A DNA stretch of 64,000 nucleotides from Euryarchaeota archaeon UBA170. GTDB lineage: Archaea > Thermoplasmatota > Poseidoniia > Poseidoniales > Thalassarchaeaceae. Below the pieces are notes generated by a model. That model was given only the letters and a program-made list of their open reading frames with translations, did not search any database and was not told where the DNA came from. A program made the position numbers and the translations under genes. Every line of letters begins with the position of its first letter. Position 1 is the first letter of the stretch. Location of the stretch: the NCBI GenBank assembly GCA_002499345.1, contig DALF01000019.1:12172-76171 (forward strand), given 5' to 3'. Positions 1-7,623 of this stretch are shown here, in pieces.

Positions 1-1104
1 GTAGATGCATTGAATGGGCACATTCCCTCGAATATGCTCCTATACGGGGTCCCCGGTTCTGGAAAGACTGTAGTCACTAGATACGTTCTGTCTCAGCTTC
101 TTGACAAAGGGGCAGAGATGGGTGAGCCAGTCTTCAGTTACGAGATAAATTGCAGAAATATAGACACCAAGTACAGAGTGGTTCAGAACATTGCCTCCCG
201 TCTATCCAGACGGGGAGACTCACTAATTCCATTCACGGGGTGGCCGACAGATAGGGTATTGGAGACTCTAGTTTCAAGGATGGATAGAGAAGGCGGAGTC
301 CACATTATCGTTCTTGATGAGATAGATAACCTTGTGGCTAGAGCGGGAGATGGTATACTGTACAATCTCACGAACTTGAACACGATCCTTAAGTCATCCA
401 GATGTTGTATAATTGGAATCAGTAATGACTTACACTTCACACAGCATCTTGATCCAAGAGTAAGTTCCAGATTGAGTCAGGAAGATTTGGTTTTCCATCC
501 TTATGGGGCAATTCAGATTCAGGATATATTGGAAGAGAGGATTCTTTTGGGACTCAGGAATAATTCTTTGGATGGCGGAGTTATTGAGCTATGCTCTGCA
601 TTGGCGGCTCAAGAACATGGAGACGCCAGGAGGGCGCTAGACCTCCTCAGGATTTCTGTACAAAAGGCAGAGCAGCAGGGTCATGATATGGTCTCTCCTT
701 CACATGTCAGGCTTGCACAGAGTCAACTTGAATACGATCAAGTCACACCGGTTCTCAAGACTCTTCCCCTGCATCAGAAACTGGTACTATTCTCTATCAA
801 ACTGAATGAAGAGAATGGCCTTAGAAATATCAGCACCGGGGAAGTGTACAGAACCTACTCTGACGCCTGCTTGAAAATAGGTGTTGAACCGTTGACAGCG
901 AGACGAATTTCTTCTCTCCTGAATGAGCTGGATACGCTCGGAATGATAATGGCGAGGAATGTCAGCAAGGGAAGGGGAGGAAGGAGCAAGCAAGTTAACT
1001 CCGCGGTACCTAGTGGAATAGATGTGATACATACTTTGAGTAAATCTGAGCCATTGATTGCTCAAGCATCTGAAGAAAAATACGCTCTTCAAAGCAGATT
1101 ATGA
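1..1104 (+). CDS. cdc6: Orc1/Cdc6-type replication initiator (5' truncated)
   Basis: This AAA+ protein recognises archaeal replication origins and helps load the MCM helicase. The reading frame is open from base 1 and the residues before the first possible start (a TTG at 10) already fit the family, so the true start lies outside the window; roughly 35-45 N-terminal residues are probably missing. Visible motifs, numbered from base 1, are Walker A GVPGSGKT near residues 16-23, Walker B VLDEID near 104-109, sensor 1 IGISND near 138-143, and the arginine-finger segment DPRVSSRL shortly after. The C-terminal third, with LTARRISSLLNELDTLG, fits the family's DNA-binding winged helix. Initiator genes often lie beside the origin they serve, so the unseen upstream flank is the first place to look for one. 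Identification is firm; whether this is the main or an accessory initiator cannot be told. Confidence 0.93.
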   Translation, partial: VDALNGHIPSNMLLYGVPGSGKTVVTRYVLSQLLDKGAEMGEPVFSYEINCRNIDTKYRVVQNIASRLSRRGDSLIPFTGWPTDRVLETLVSRMDREGGVHIIVLDEIDNLVARAGDGILYNLTNLNTILKSSRCCIIGISNDLHFTQHLDPRVSSRLSQEDLVFHPYGAIQIQDILEERILLGLRNNSLDGGVIELCSALAAQEHGDARRALDLLRISVQKAEQQGHDMVSPSHVRLAQSQLEYDQVTPVLKTLPLHQKLVLFSIKLNEENGLRNISTGEVYRTYSDACLKIGVEPLTARRISSLLNELDTLGMIMARNVSKGRGGRSKQVNSAVPSGIDVIHTLSKSEPLIAQASEEKYALQSRL

Positions 1105-1162
1105 TTTTTCTTCACTCAGACAATGATTATACAGAAGTCCTAAGTCCCCGAGGCGTTGAACT

Positions 1163-1678
1163 ATGACTGACTCGGAATGGATGGATTCTTTGACACGCCC
1201 CAGTAAGACCGTGTCTGCTGCATTGGCACTGCTGGGCTCGTGGATTGTTTTCCTCGCTGTGGTTAATGTCTCAATAGGTGCCTACTCAGAAGGAAGGAAA
1301 GTCTTGTGGATAGACTTCTTCACTGGAGTCAGAGATTCCTCAACTACAGATATGGCCTTAGTGATAGATGATGGCATGTTTGGTTTTATTGGCTTGGCTA
1401 TCATTGGATTGGGAGCTATGGGGATGAATAATACTCATGAGTCTGGATTTAGTGGCTGGCTAAGAGGTTTACCAAGCTGTATTGTTGGGTGTTTATTTTC
1501 TTCCGAAAGAAGTACTAATGAGCTGATTTCTAGTTGGCTGGTCGCTCTTGGCGTCTTATTCTACCTTGCATGGAGTGTAATGGAGTATACTTGGGTAGAT
1601 CCAGGAGTTTACTCGGTTGCAGCTGTTTTAGTGTCTTTCGGAGTTGGGATTGGGTTTCTAGAAGAGTCCTCAAATTAG
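1163..1678 (+). CDS. Small polytopic membrane protein of unknown function
   Basis: I do not recognise this 171-residue protein. It has about four hydrophobic segments that look membrane-spanning, near residues 20-41, 70-88, 120-143 and 149-166. Between the second and third lies a more polar loop with two cysteines (SCIVGC). The N terminus is short and polar with no cleavable signal. It starts with ATG 58 bases after the initiator gene on the same strand and could be cotranscribed with it, but nothing in the sequence links it to replication. It ends three bases before the stop of the convergent CoA-biosynthesis gene. It is probably a real gene because it fills the space with a consistent membrane pattern and normal codon use. 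Confidence 0.7.
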   Translation: MTDSEWMDSLTRPSKTVSAALALLGSWIVFLAVVNVSIGAYSEGRKVLWIDFFTGVRDSSTTDMALVIDDGMFGFIGLAIIGLGAMGMNNTHESGFSGWLRGLPSCIVGCLFSSERSTNELISSWLVALGVLFYLAWSVMEYTWVDPGVYSVAAVLVSFGVGIGFLEESSN

Positions 1679-1681
1679 GGT

Positions 1682-2719
1682 TTAATTTGAGTTTACATCC
1701 ATAGAACCTAGTAGATCCCTACATCTAGACTTTGAATCCAAATCAGTTAGTCTGATTACTACCCCTCTACCTGGCTGTCCATAGAGAATTACTGCTCCCA
1801 ATGGAGCTAGTGGATGTAATATCAAAGGTGCTAGATCTTCCTCCCCCTCTACGATAATGAGGGTCGATTCTGAGTTTTCTTTATTTTCATTATATCCAAA
1901 TTTCGTCATAGATTGAAAGCAACAATGGTATAATTCGGGAGTTATAGATCCTGCTGGATTACGGCACTTTAACACACAATCGTATAGATTTTCATCTATT
2001 TCTGAAGCTTGATCCCATCTCTTACGCTTTGTCATTCCATCGATAATCGCTATATCTGCTGGTTTGTTCAAGTCCTGTAGAGTTTTCACTGTCACATCCC
2101 CTACTGCTATTATCGGACCATGTTCATTGGAGATTCTTTCTAAAACATTAATCATGGCATTCTCTGGTTTATTCTCATCCCCTTCAACTAGGAGTCCAAA
2201 GGGAGTTTTCAGCTTCTCCTCTACCACTGAATTAAGCGATATAGTAGATTTTCCAATTTCCTCATTTAACCAAGCCCTACCGTCCCTGTCTGTGAGTCCC
2301 ATTCTGATATTTGTACTAGAAACGACCTCTCCGTTACTATCCAATATGGGGTCGACAATTATTGTATGGAGAGTATTCAATTTATTTTGAGCCCTGATTT
2401 TATTTATTTCATCGCAGTTGGATATTGTTTCACGTGTACAAATAATTACTTCCGCGGATTCATGCGAAGGTGCGGGGCCGTATTCATCTTCAAGAACATG
2501 GAAAGACACTCTATGTTGTAACTCGGGAGACAGTGATTTCATAATGAGTTCCTTTCTATCATCCCATGACCCTATTCTCTTATCCTTCCTTTTTGCTAAG
2601 ATATCACTTGTCATCCATATCTCTAACATATCGCATTCATTGAGTCCGATTTCCAGTAATTTTTGATGCCCTACGTGGAATCTATCGAAGGTCCCCCCAA
2701 CTAAACCCAATGACATCAT
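1682..2719 (-). CDS. coaD: Phosphopantetheine adenylyltransferase fused to GTP-dependent dephospho-CoA kinase (DUF359)
   Basis: Two successive steps of CoA synthesis appear to be joined in one chain. The N-terminal half carries the nucleotidyltransferase signature GGTFDRFHVGH within its first 20 residues and the later SSTNIRMG motif, as in archaeal adenylyltransferases that make dephospho-CoA. The C-terminal half, from about residue 170, matches the archaeal DUF359 family (PFGLLVEGDE, GDVTVKTL, IIDGMTKRKRW), shown in Thermococcus to be a GTP-dependent dephospho-CoA kinase. The open frame extends to 2794, but the extra 25 residues have no family counterpart and run into the GC-rich non-coding stretch, so I place the start at one of two adjacent ATGs (2719 or 2716). 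The protein has about 345 residues, close to the sum of both families. Both assignments are strong; the fused activity is inferred. Confidence 0.9.
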   Translation of the reverse strand: MMSLGLVGGTFDRFHVGHQKLLEIGLNECDMLEIWMTSDILAKRKDKRIGSWDDRKELIMKSLSPELQHRVSFHVLEDEYGPAPSHESAEVIICTRETISNCDEINKIRAQNKLNTLHTIIVDPILDSNGEVVSSTNIRMGLTDRDGRAWLNEEIGKSTISLNSVVEEKLKTPFGLLVEGDENKPENAMINVLERISNEHGPIIAVGDVTVKTLQDLNKPADIAIIDGMTKRKRWDQASEIDENLYDCVLKCRNPAGSITPELYHCCFQSMTKFGYNENKENSESTLIIVEGEEDLAPLILHPLAPLGAVILYGQPGRGVVIRLTDLDSKSRCRDLLGSMDVNSN

Positions 2720-2756
2720 CGACACCCTGCTAGAGGAATAAGTCTTGAGGGCTTTG

Positions 2757-3078
2757 GAAGAATGTGTGCCCCGGGGCGTAACGGCGGCCTTCACAGCTGA
2801 GCTCGGGCGCCTGACCCACCCCGGGACGTCTGTCGGACAATGGGGTAGTCCCTTGATTCATCCCCAATGGGTCCTCAGGGGACCTAACACGGTCCGGCCA
2901 CCTGATTTGCGCCAGTGATCATTTCGTCACAGACGATCCCACTGGTCTTCGACAGATGGCTACCCAAACGTGGTACCATGTTTCATCCTCAACCTCCGGC
3001 GAGGGGGTTTTGTCAACATGGTGTTGCCGTTGGGCGTTTCTCCGCACCCAATGTAGGAAATGAACCCCCCGGTTGACA
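2757..3078 (-). ncRNA. GC-rich structured RNA candidate, possibly RNase P RNA
   Basis: About 320 bases between two minus-strand genes lack a convincing frame, are clearly richer in G+C than their surroundings and fold well. Paired segments, in plus coordinates, are 3003-3009 with 3063-3069 enclosing a second hairpin 3030-3036 with 3045-3051, and a long arm 2898-2904 with 2953-2959 containing 2912-2920 with 2935-2945. Two pairs are C/A on the plus strand but G-U on the minus strand, which favours minus-strand transcription. The internal loop of the long arm (CGAAGA opposite GCAAAT) recalls conserved regions II/III of RNase P RNA, and GGATGAAT followed by GACAGA (around 2825-2865) recalls regions IV and V. 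I cannot find a convincing region I (GGAAAGUC-like), so the identity stays open. The SRP RNA helix 8 motif is absent. Boundaries are approximate. Confidence 0.5.
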
Positions 3079-3082
3079 AATT

Positions 3083-5698
3083 CTATTCGAATGTAGATTT
3101 TGATAACAGACCCTCGTGAAATCCTGATGACTTCAGGAGTAGTCTTTCAACTACATTCTTGTCGCCTTTTATTATTGAATCAGTTGTGAAATTAGGCCAT
3201 TTGTAGAGAGGCTGTCCCAGCCACCCCACCAAAGGATGGGTCTTACCTATTCCTGGAGGCCTATTCTCATTAATTGCATTCAGAGACTCTAGGAGGTCTG
3301 TGAGAGCTTCGGCTCCATTGGGAATCTCTTCCTTTACTCTGAATCTACGAGACAAAAGACCTCTAATTTTAGGTCCGCATCCATCGTATTGCAAGTCATT
3401 ATTGAAGGGGAATTCACTTTTTGTACCAATGGGCCTCAAGATTGCCGCTGACCATGATATATCCCTTTCAATTAGCCAAGAAAATATCTTATCCTCCTGA
3501 AGCGCCCATTCCAGTAAATCAGAGGAGATATGCGCCCACCATTCCATAGGTAGATTATTGATAATCTGCTCTGCATGTTCAATCGTGGGCTCCTCCTGCC
3601 CGGTAATTATTTGGTTCAATGTAGACCATGTTTTAATATCATGGCCAAATGGTAAATCAACGGCCCTAGAAAGTATTTTTTCCAGTATTACTCTAGTCCT
3701 TTCCTCTGAAAAGTTATGATTTGAAGAAATTAACCATAACAATCCTTGCAGAGTCTTGACAGAGCGAGTGGGAGGATTAGCTAGCCATACTTCTAGTGCC
3801 CAGTCCAGTAAATCTCCATGTAGAGATTCGGGTAACCAAGCTGAGTTCGCCAATAATTGTGATGCGACCCAAGATGAGCCTCTGGTGGCATTCATTGAAT
3901 CTATCGTAGGCCTTGATCTAAGTGCAGAATTCTGATCAGAACGAAGTAGCCTGGTAAATTCTTTAGAGAATAGATCCAAGACCGATTGTGGCGCTACATT
4001 GGCAACTTCCGAAAGCCCCTCCAGGGGGAGGAAATCAAAATCTAGTATTGAAAGCCACTCGGGATCAAGTCTAGAGCTCAGCCTCTGCCACCTAGGCCAT
4101 CTAGAACGTGGGGTTGATGCGATCCATGATGCGATCGGATATCTGGCTTCCATCCTATTTGCCCAGTCCTCATTTCCCTCAGGGTATTGAGATATTGCAG
4201 ACTTGATTATTGACATATATTCCCGATCTTCAATGTTAGAGACTAAGGCCTGAAGTTCACTGGTAATATGATCATTCTTTTTCCCTGTGATTGAAATATC
4301 GTGAGGATTGGGAGAATGAAGTACTGGGTCTACGATTCTTACTGGCATCTCCCTGCCTCCACTGGTTCTAAGGCTCATCCAAGGAAGTGGCCTGAGTGCA
4401 TCGATAGTCAGAGTATCTAAATTCAAAAAGGATTGGAATCTTTTTTCGACAAGTGCCATCCTTAAATTTTCACTAGAGGACACCAAATTTAGTAAGTCCT
4501 TGGAGGCATCTTTTGGAATATCGATAACCAAGGGAGAGGTTCCTTCTGTAGAAATTGCCCATCTAGTTAGTGATTCTGAAGCCGCCTTCCCTAGGCCCCT
4601 AGTATCCAAAAGTCTGGGCGACATATCTGATGAAGAGAACTCTGAATTGCCCCAGTCCTGTCTGAATCTCCTCCATGTTGAGTCTTCAGTCCTGACTCTT
4701 CTTGTTCCTAATACTCTGTCTTTCAATGCTTGGCATCTTCTTGATCTCTCTGATTCAGAGAGGCGTGGGTGAGCTATAGAAATCCAGTGTTCCAGAGACT
4801 CAATGGGATATTTCTCTCCTTCTGACTCGAACCCACTGAGATCGGCGATAATCAATGAGCCATTCCTAGATGCCTTGAGTAGCATGGACCTTGGAAGTCT
4901 TTCAGATACCACGGCTATCATAGGTGAAGAGGGCCTGATGTCTGGGGCCATATCGTGACATCTTGCAAGAACCCATTGGCCCCTGTGCATGGATGCTTCA
5001 GGGAGTGGGGGCTTTGGTCTGTGAATCGGTCCTGAGAACCATTTTCCGGGTGCTATGGCGATAGGCCGTCCCTCTTCTAACAGCTTAGCCCTGATAATGC
5101 CAATAACCGATTCACTCTCTGAAAATGTTTCAATTTTTTCCTTATCATATACTGGAGGAGCCGCCCTATATTCATTGGTTGCCAAGTCGATCCATCTTGG
5201 TGACCTTTCCTTCAGAACCGCCCAGCTCCAAGGAACCCCCTCAGTTCCACTGGAGAATTGTTCCATTTCTATTTCTCGTGGGGGCCTGTCGGGAATTGGC
5301 ATCAGAGGAGAAGAAGGTTGTACTGACAACCCCAATAAAAGATTAGGACCATCACGGAAAAGTATGCAATAGTCTCCTCGTTCTCTTGAGATCGGAATTG
5401 CCTCTGAGGCTAGTGCCAATTCATCTGACTTTATTGCTAACCATCCTGATTCAGTGAGATGTAGTTTTGCTCCTCTGCTTCCAGGTGGCATATCGCTGTC
5501 TACCAGTGTAGCGTTTCTTAGCCTCCTGATCTCTGCTGAAGCATGGGGAACTCTGATTCCAGTTGCAGTGGCTATCTCACTTACTGTGAATCTACCCTCT
5601 GCAAGAAATCCGAGGATTCGTCTCTTATTCCTACTTCTAATTTTTGAGGGCGAAATTATTTCGTCGGTATTCACGAGGAATTTGGAATCATCCGACAT
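3083..5698 (-). CDS. Large protein with N-terminal winged helix, unknown function
   Basis: I do not recognise the family of this 871-residue protein. Residues about 20-80 look like a MarR/ArsR-type winged helix (RNKRRILGFLAEGRFTVSEI, then IRVPHASAEIRRLRNATLVD and a basic wing), followed by LHLTESGW as in archaeal regulators. The remaining 790 residues are soluble, rich in tryptophan, serine and charged residues, with no signal peptide, membrane segment or nucleotide-binding motif that I can find. The size is far above that of ordinary winged-helix regulators, so it may be a regulator with a large sensor domain or a protein that uses DNA binding for another task. It is divergent from two small winged-helix genes across an AT-rich spacer with a strong inverted repeat. 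Its end lies only a few bases from the structured RNA candidate. Confidence 0.85.
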   Translation of the reverse strand: MSDDSKFLVNTDEIISPSKIRSRNKRRILGFLAEGRFTVSEIATATGIRVPHASAEIRRLRNATLVDSDMPPGSRGAKLHLTESGWLAIKSDELALASEAIPISRERGDYCILFRDGPNLLLGLSVQPSSPLMPIPDRPPREIEMEQFSSGTEGVPWSWAVLKERSPRWIDLATNEYRAAPPVYDKEKIETFSESESVIGIIRAKLLEEGRPIAIAPGKWFSGPIHRPKPPLPEASMHRGQWVLARCHDMAPDIRPSSPMIAVVSERLPRSMLLKASRNGSLIIADLSGFESEGEKYPIESLEHWISIAHPRLSESERSRRCQALKDRVLGTRRVRTEDSTWRRFRQDWGNSEFSSSDMSPRLLDTRGLGKAASESLTRWAISTEGTSPLVIDIPKDASKDLLNLVSSSENLRMALVEKRFQSFLNLDTLTIDALRPLPWMSLRTSGGREMPVRIVDPVLHSPNPHDISITGKKNDHITSELQALVSNIEDREYMSIIKSAISQYPEGNEDWANRMEARYPIASWIASTPRSRWPRWQRLSSRLDPEWLSILDFDFLPLEGLSEVANVAPQSVLDLFSKEFTRLLRSDQNSALRSRPTIDSMNATRGSSWVASQLLANSAWLPESLHGDLLDWALEVWLANPPTRSVKTLQGLLWLISSNHNFSEERTRVILEKILSRAVDLPFGHDIKTWSTLNQIITGQEEPTIEHAEQIINNLPMEWWAHISSDLLEWALQEDKIFSWLIERDISWSAAILRPIGTKSEFPFNNDLQYDGCGPKIRGLLSRRFRVKEEIPNGAEALTDLLESLNAINENRPPGIGKTHPLVGWLGQPLYKWPNFTTDSIIKGDKNVVERLLLKSSGFHEGLLSKSTFE

Positions 5699-5956
5699 GA
5701 TTTACCACCATTGAATCATTCCACATTAGTTATTTGTAATAAAATCATCTGAATAGTTACATTTTATTACATATTTCTATTGGAGAAGTGGTAGGTTCCA
5801 TTTCAACACCGAATACTTACACCGTAATTATGCTATTTACCGTGATGATAGGTAACTAAAGTTGGCTATATCGTACAGAACGGTTATATCAGTGTCTGCT
5901 ATCCTGTGTACATCGGGTAAGTAACGGGGACCGGTAATCAGGAGAGACGGGAAGAT
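5699..5956. other. AT-rich divergent intergenic spacer
   Basis: This 258-base spacer separates the large winged-helix gene (minus) from the two small winged-helix genes (plus). It contains no plausible gene. Its left half is markedly AT-rich and holds an 11-bp inverted repeat. TATA-like stretches facing the plus genes lie near 5866-5871 (CTATATC) and 5884-5890 (TTATATC), which would place transcription starts roughly 45-70 bases before the first plus start codon. It is the best candidate in the window for a regulated two-way promoter. It also has some features expected of a replication origin (AT-rich, repeats, within 5 kb of an initiator gene), but I found no clear origin recognition box. 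Confidence 0.5.
5735..5771. repeat. Perfect 11-bp inverted repeat, candidate operator
   Basis: TGTAATAAAAT at 5735-5745 is mirrored exactly by ATTTTATTACA at 5761-5771, with a 15-base centre. The arm-to-arm centre distance is 26 bases, about two and a half helical turns. It lies 37 bases upstream of the start of the large winged-helix gene on the minus strand, close enough to overlap its core promoter, so binding there could shut off that gene. A dimeric winged-helix protein made by one of the flanking genes is the natural candidate ligand; this is inference. The repeat could also be a cruciform or part of an origin. Confidence 0.55.
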
Positions 5957-6229
5957 ATGACATCGGATAATATCCGAAAAATGATCAGGAAGTTCGTTTC
6001 AGAGAGGCCTAGAAATACGGCCGAAATAGCTAATTGGTTAGAAGGAAGGTCAGAATTTGGAGATACACACAACGATATCTCAGGTGTACTAGAATCTGAC
6101 AGATCGATAATCAGAATTGGCACAATTAGGAGAAGCGGCATTTCTGGTCGCGAGTACCCACTATCAGAATGGGCAACTGAAGAGTGGGTAGCTCATCATG
6201 AGCGTGAAAAGCCCGTTAAGGAGGAGTAA
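5957..6229 (+). CDS. Small winged-helix protein, first of a tandem pair
   Basis: This 90-residue protein is a small predicted DNA-binding protein. Residues about 4-30 form a helical start (NIRKMIRKFVSERPRNTAEI) that reads like the first helices of a winged-helix fold, followed by a second helix and a short beta-wing ending in SGREYPLSEW. It resembles the next gene in layout and in its motif pattern (a basic first helix, then a wing ending in SGREY versus SGRYE), so the two are likely paralogues from a duplication. A purine-rich ribosome-binding stretch (GGAGAGACGGGAAG) precedes the ATG. No ligand-binding or metal-binding domain is visible. Its stop is three bases before the next start, so both are surely cotranscribed. 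The role is unknown; autoregulation through the upstream palindrome is a guess. Confidence 0.75.
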   Translation: MTSDNIRKMIRKFVSERPRNTAEIANWLEGRSEFGDTHNDISGVLESDRSIIRIGTIRRSGISGREYPLSEWATEEWVAHHEREKPVKEE

Positions 6230-6232
6230 AAA

Positions 6233-6487
6233 ATGAGAACTACAAGACTTAGGCAAAAAATCAAGAAATTCCTGCACTCGAGAGGTGAGGCCAATACTAC
6301 CGAAATCCTAGAACATGTGAATACAACAATGAGGCATGGTACCACTCCCCAACAACTTGGAAACGTTCTCTCCAAGGACAAAGATATCATGAAGGTTGCA
6401 ACCACTAAGAGGGGTGGTGCCTTATCCGGGCGGTATGAAATATGTGTCTGGCAACTAAGACCTGGAGTTCTCGACGGGGAGAACTGA
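6233..6487 (+). CDS. Small winged-helix protein, second of a tandem pair
   Basis: This 84-residue protein has the same plan as the preceding one: a basic first helix (RLRQKIKKFLHSRG), a helix-turn-helix-like segment (TTEILEHVNTTMRHGTTPQQLGNVL, split here by eye), and a wing with SGRYEICVW. It is preceded by an unusually strong Shine-Dalgarno sequence, AAGGAGGAG, at about 6218-6226, inside the end of the first gene, so translation is efficient and probably coupled. It ends 55 bases before the stop of the convergent aldolase gene. I cannot name a regulator family; small tandem winged-helix proteins are common in archaea and their targets are usually unknown. Confidence 0.75.
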   Translation: MRTTRLRQKIKKFLHSRGEANTTEILEHVNTTMRHGTTPQQLGNVLSKDKDIMKVATTKRGGALSGRYEICVWQLRPGVLDGEN

Positions 6488-6542
6488 TTCTCCCCTCCAG
6501 AATCAAAGATCTACCAGTCCCACATAGCTCCTGACGCTGAAT

Positions 6543-7559
6543 TTAGATTTCTAAATCTGCGGACCAGTTGCCACTTCGAGCGAGACTATTCATCTTGGCC
6601 CGATGTACAAAGGCATTCTGACTTTCTGTCTTGGAATCGTTCGCCCAAGTCTGCAGCGCGTGTGCGAGTAGGGCTCTTCCATAGGAGTAGGACAATTGCC
6701 AAGGGTGTTCAATATCCATAGAATTCATCAAATTAAGATGAGCAGTTGCATCTTCGTCAGATTGACCTCCTGACAGGAATACAACTCCCTCGACCTCCTC
6801 GGGAACATTCTTGGAAAGGCACTCTACAGTAAGATCGGCTACCTCTTCCCTGGAAATCTGTTCCCCTGATTCCTTTCCGGCCATTATCATGTTTGGCTTG
6901 AGTAGAGTCCCGGGCAGGTGGACTCCTTGATTTCTACAGTCTATGAATGTCTGAGAAAGAATTTCAGAAGTAACCTGATAGCACCTCTCTGCATTGTGGT
7001 CCCCCTCCATGAGGACCTCTGGCTCAATTATGGGAACTAATCCTTGCTCTTGGCAAATTGATGCATACCGGGCCAAGGCATGCGCATTCGTGGAGATATT
7101 GGCTGAACTAGGCATATTTTGTCCAATCTTAATGACAGCGCGCCACTTGGCGAATCGTGCCCCCATAGAGAAATACTCGGCACATCTATCCCTGAGTCCG
7201 TCTAGTCCTTCTGTGATTTTCTCACCTGAATAATTAGCTAGATCTTTTGCCCCGGTGTCGACCTTGATTCCAGGGTGGACTCCTCTGCTCGCTAGATACT
7301 CTGGAATAGGGGTTCCATCGTCCATGGCCTGACGGATTGTTTCATCGAAGAGAATGACTCCACTTATGGCGGACTCATATCCCTCTGTTGCAAATATGTT
7401 AGCCCTGTATTTCCTTCGAGTCTCGGGAGATGGTTCGATACCAACTGCCTCCAATCTACTGGACATTGTTCCATTGCTTTCATCTGCGGCCAGAATTCCC
7501 TTCCCAGATGCTACCAATTCTCTTGCTGTATTCTCAAGAAGTTGCTTATCCATATCCAC
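6543..7559 (-). CDS. fba: Class I fructose-bisphosphate aldolase, eukaryote/bacteria type
   Basis: This enzyme cleaves or forms fructose 1,6-bisphosphate through a lysine Schiff base. The 338-residue chain matches the classical animal/plant class I family and not the short archaeal DhnA-like aldolase. Catalytic residues line up with rabbit aldolase at a constant offset of eight: Asp26 (AADES), Lys99 (GIKVD), Lys138 and Arg140 (KWR), Glu179 (IIEPE) and the Schiff-base Lys221 in LLKPNM. The ATG at 7559 leaves the usual short N terminus. It lies downstream of glpX on the same strand with a 64-base gap, so the two consecutive gluconeogenic activities probably share a transcript. Most archaea use a bifunctional aldolase/phosphatase for this step, so this pair suggests replacement by bacterial-type enzymes. 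Confidence 0.95.
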   Translation of the reverse strand: MDMDKQLLENTARELVASGKGILAADESNGTMSSRLEAVGIEPSPETRRKYRANIFATEGYESAISGVILFDETIRQAMDDGTPIPEYLASRGVHPGIKVDTGAKDLANYSGEKITEGLDGLRDRCAEYFSMGARFAKWRAVIKIGQNMPSSANISTNAHALARYASICQEQGLVPIIEPEVLMEGDHNAERCYQVTSEILSQTFIDCRNQGVHLPGTLLKPNMIMAGKESGEQISREEVADLTVECLSKNVPEEVEGVVFLSGGQSDEDATAHLNLMNSMDIEHPWQLSYSYGRALLAHALQTWANDSKTESQNAFVHRAKMNSLARSGNWSADLEI

Positions 7560-7623
7560 TACCGAATGCTACGACCGAGTTATGAGAAATTAATCCATCG
7601 TTGAAAGGATTTGTTAAGAAGAG

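Noticed and set aside
2720..2794. Upstream extension of the CoA-biosynthesis gene to 2794
   Set aside because: The 25 extra residues do not fit the family, which begins at the adjacent methionines before GLVGGTF, and they lie in a GC-rich stretch without codon character.
3050..3075. Origin recognition box (GGAAATGAACCCCCC)
   Set aside because: It recalls archaeal origin boxes, but the G-run lies on the wrong strand relative to GGAAA and it forms part of an RNA stem.
2757..3078. SRP (7S) RNA identity for the structured stretch
   Set aside because: The size would fit, but neither strand contains the conserved helix 8 motif (GGAAGG followed by AGCA).
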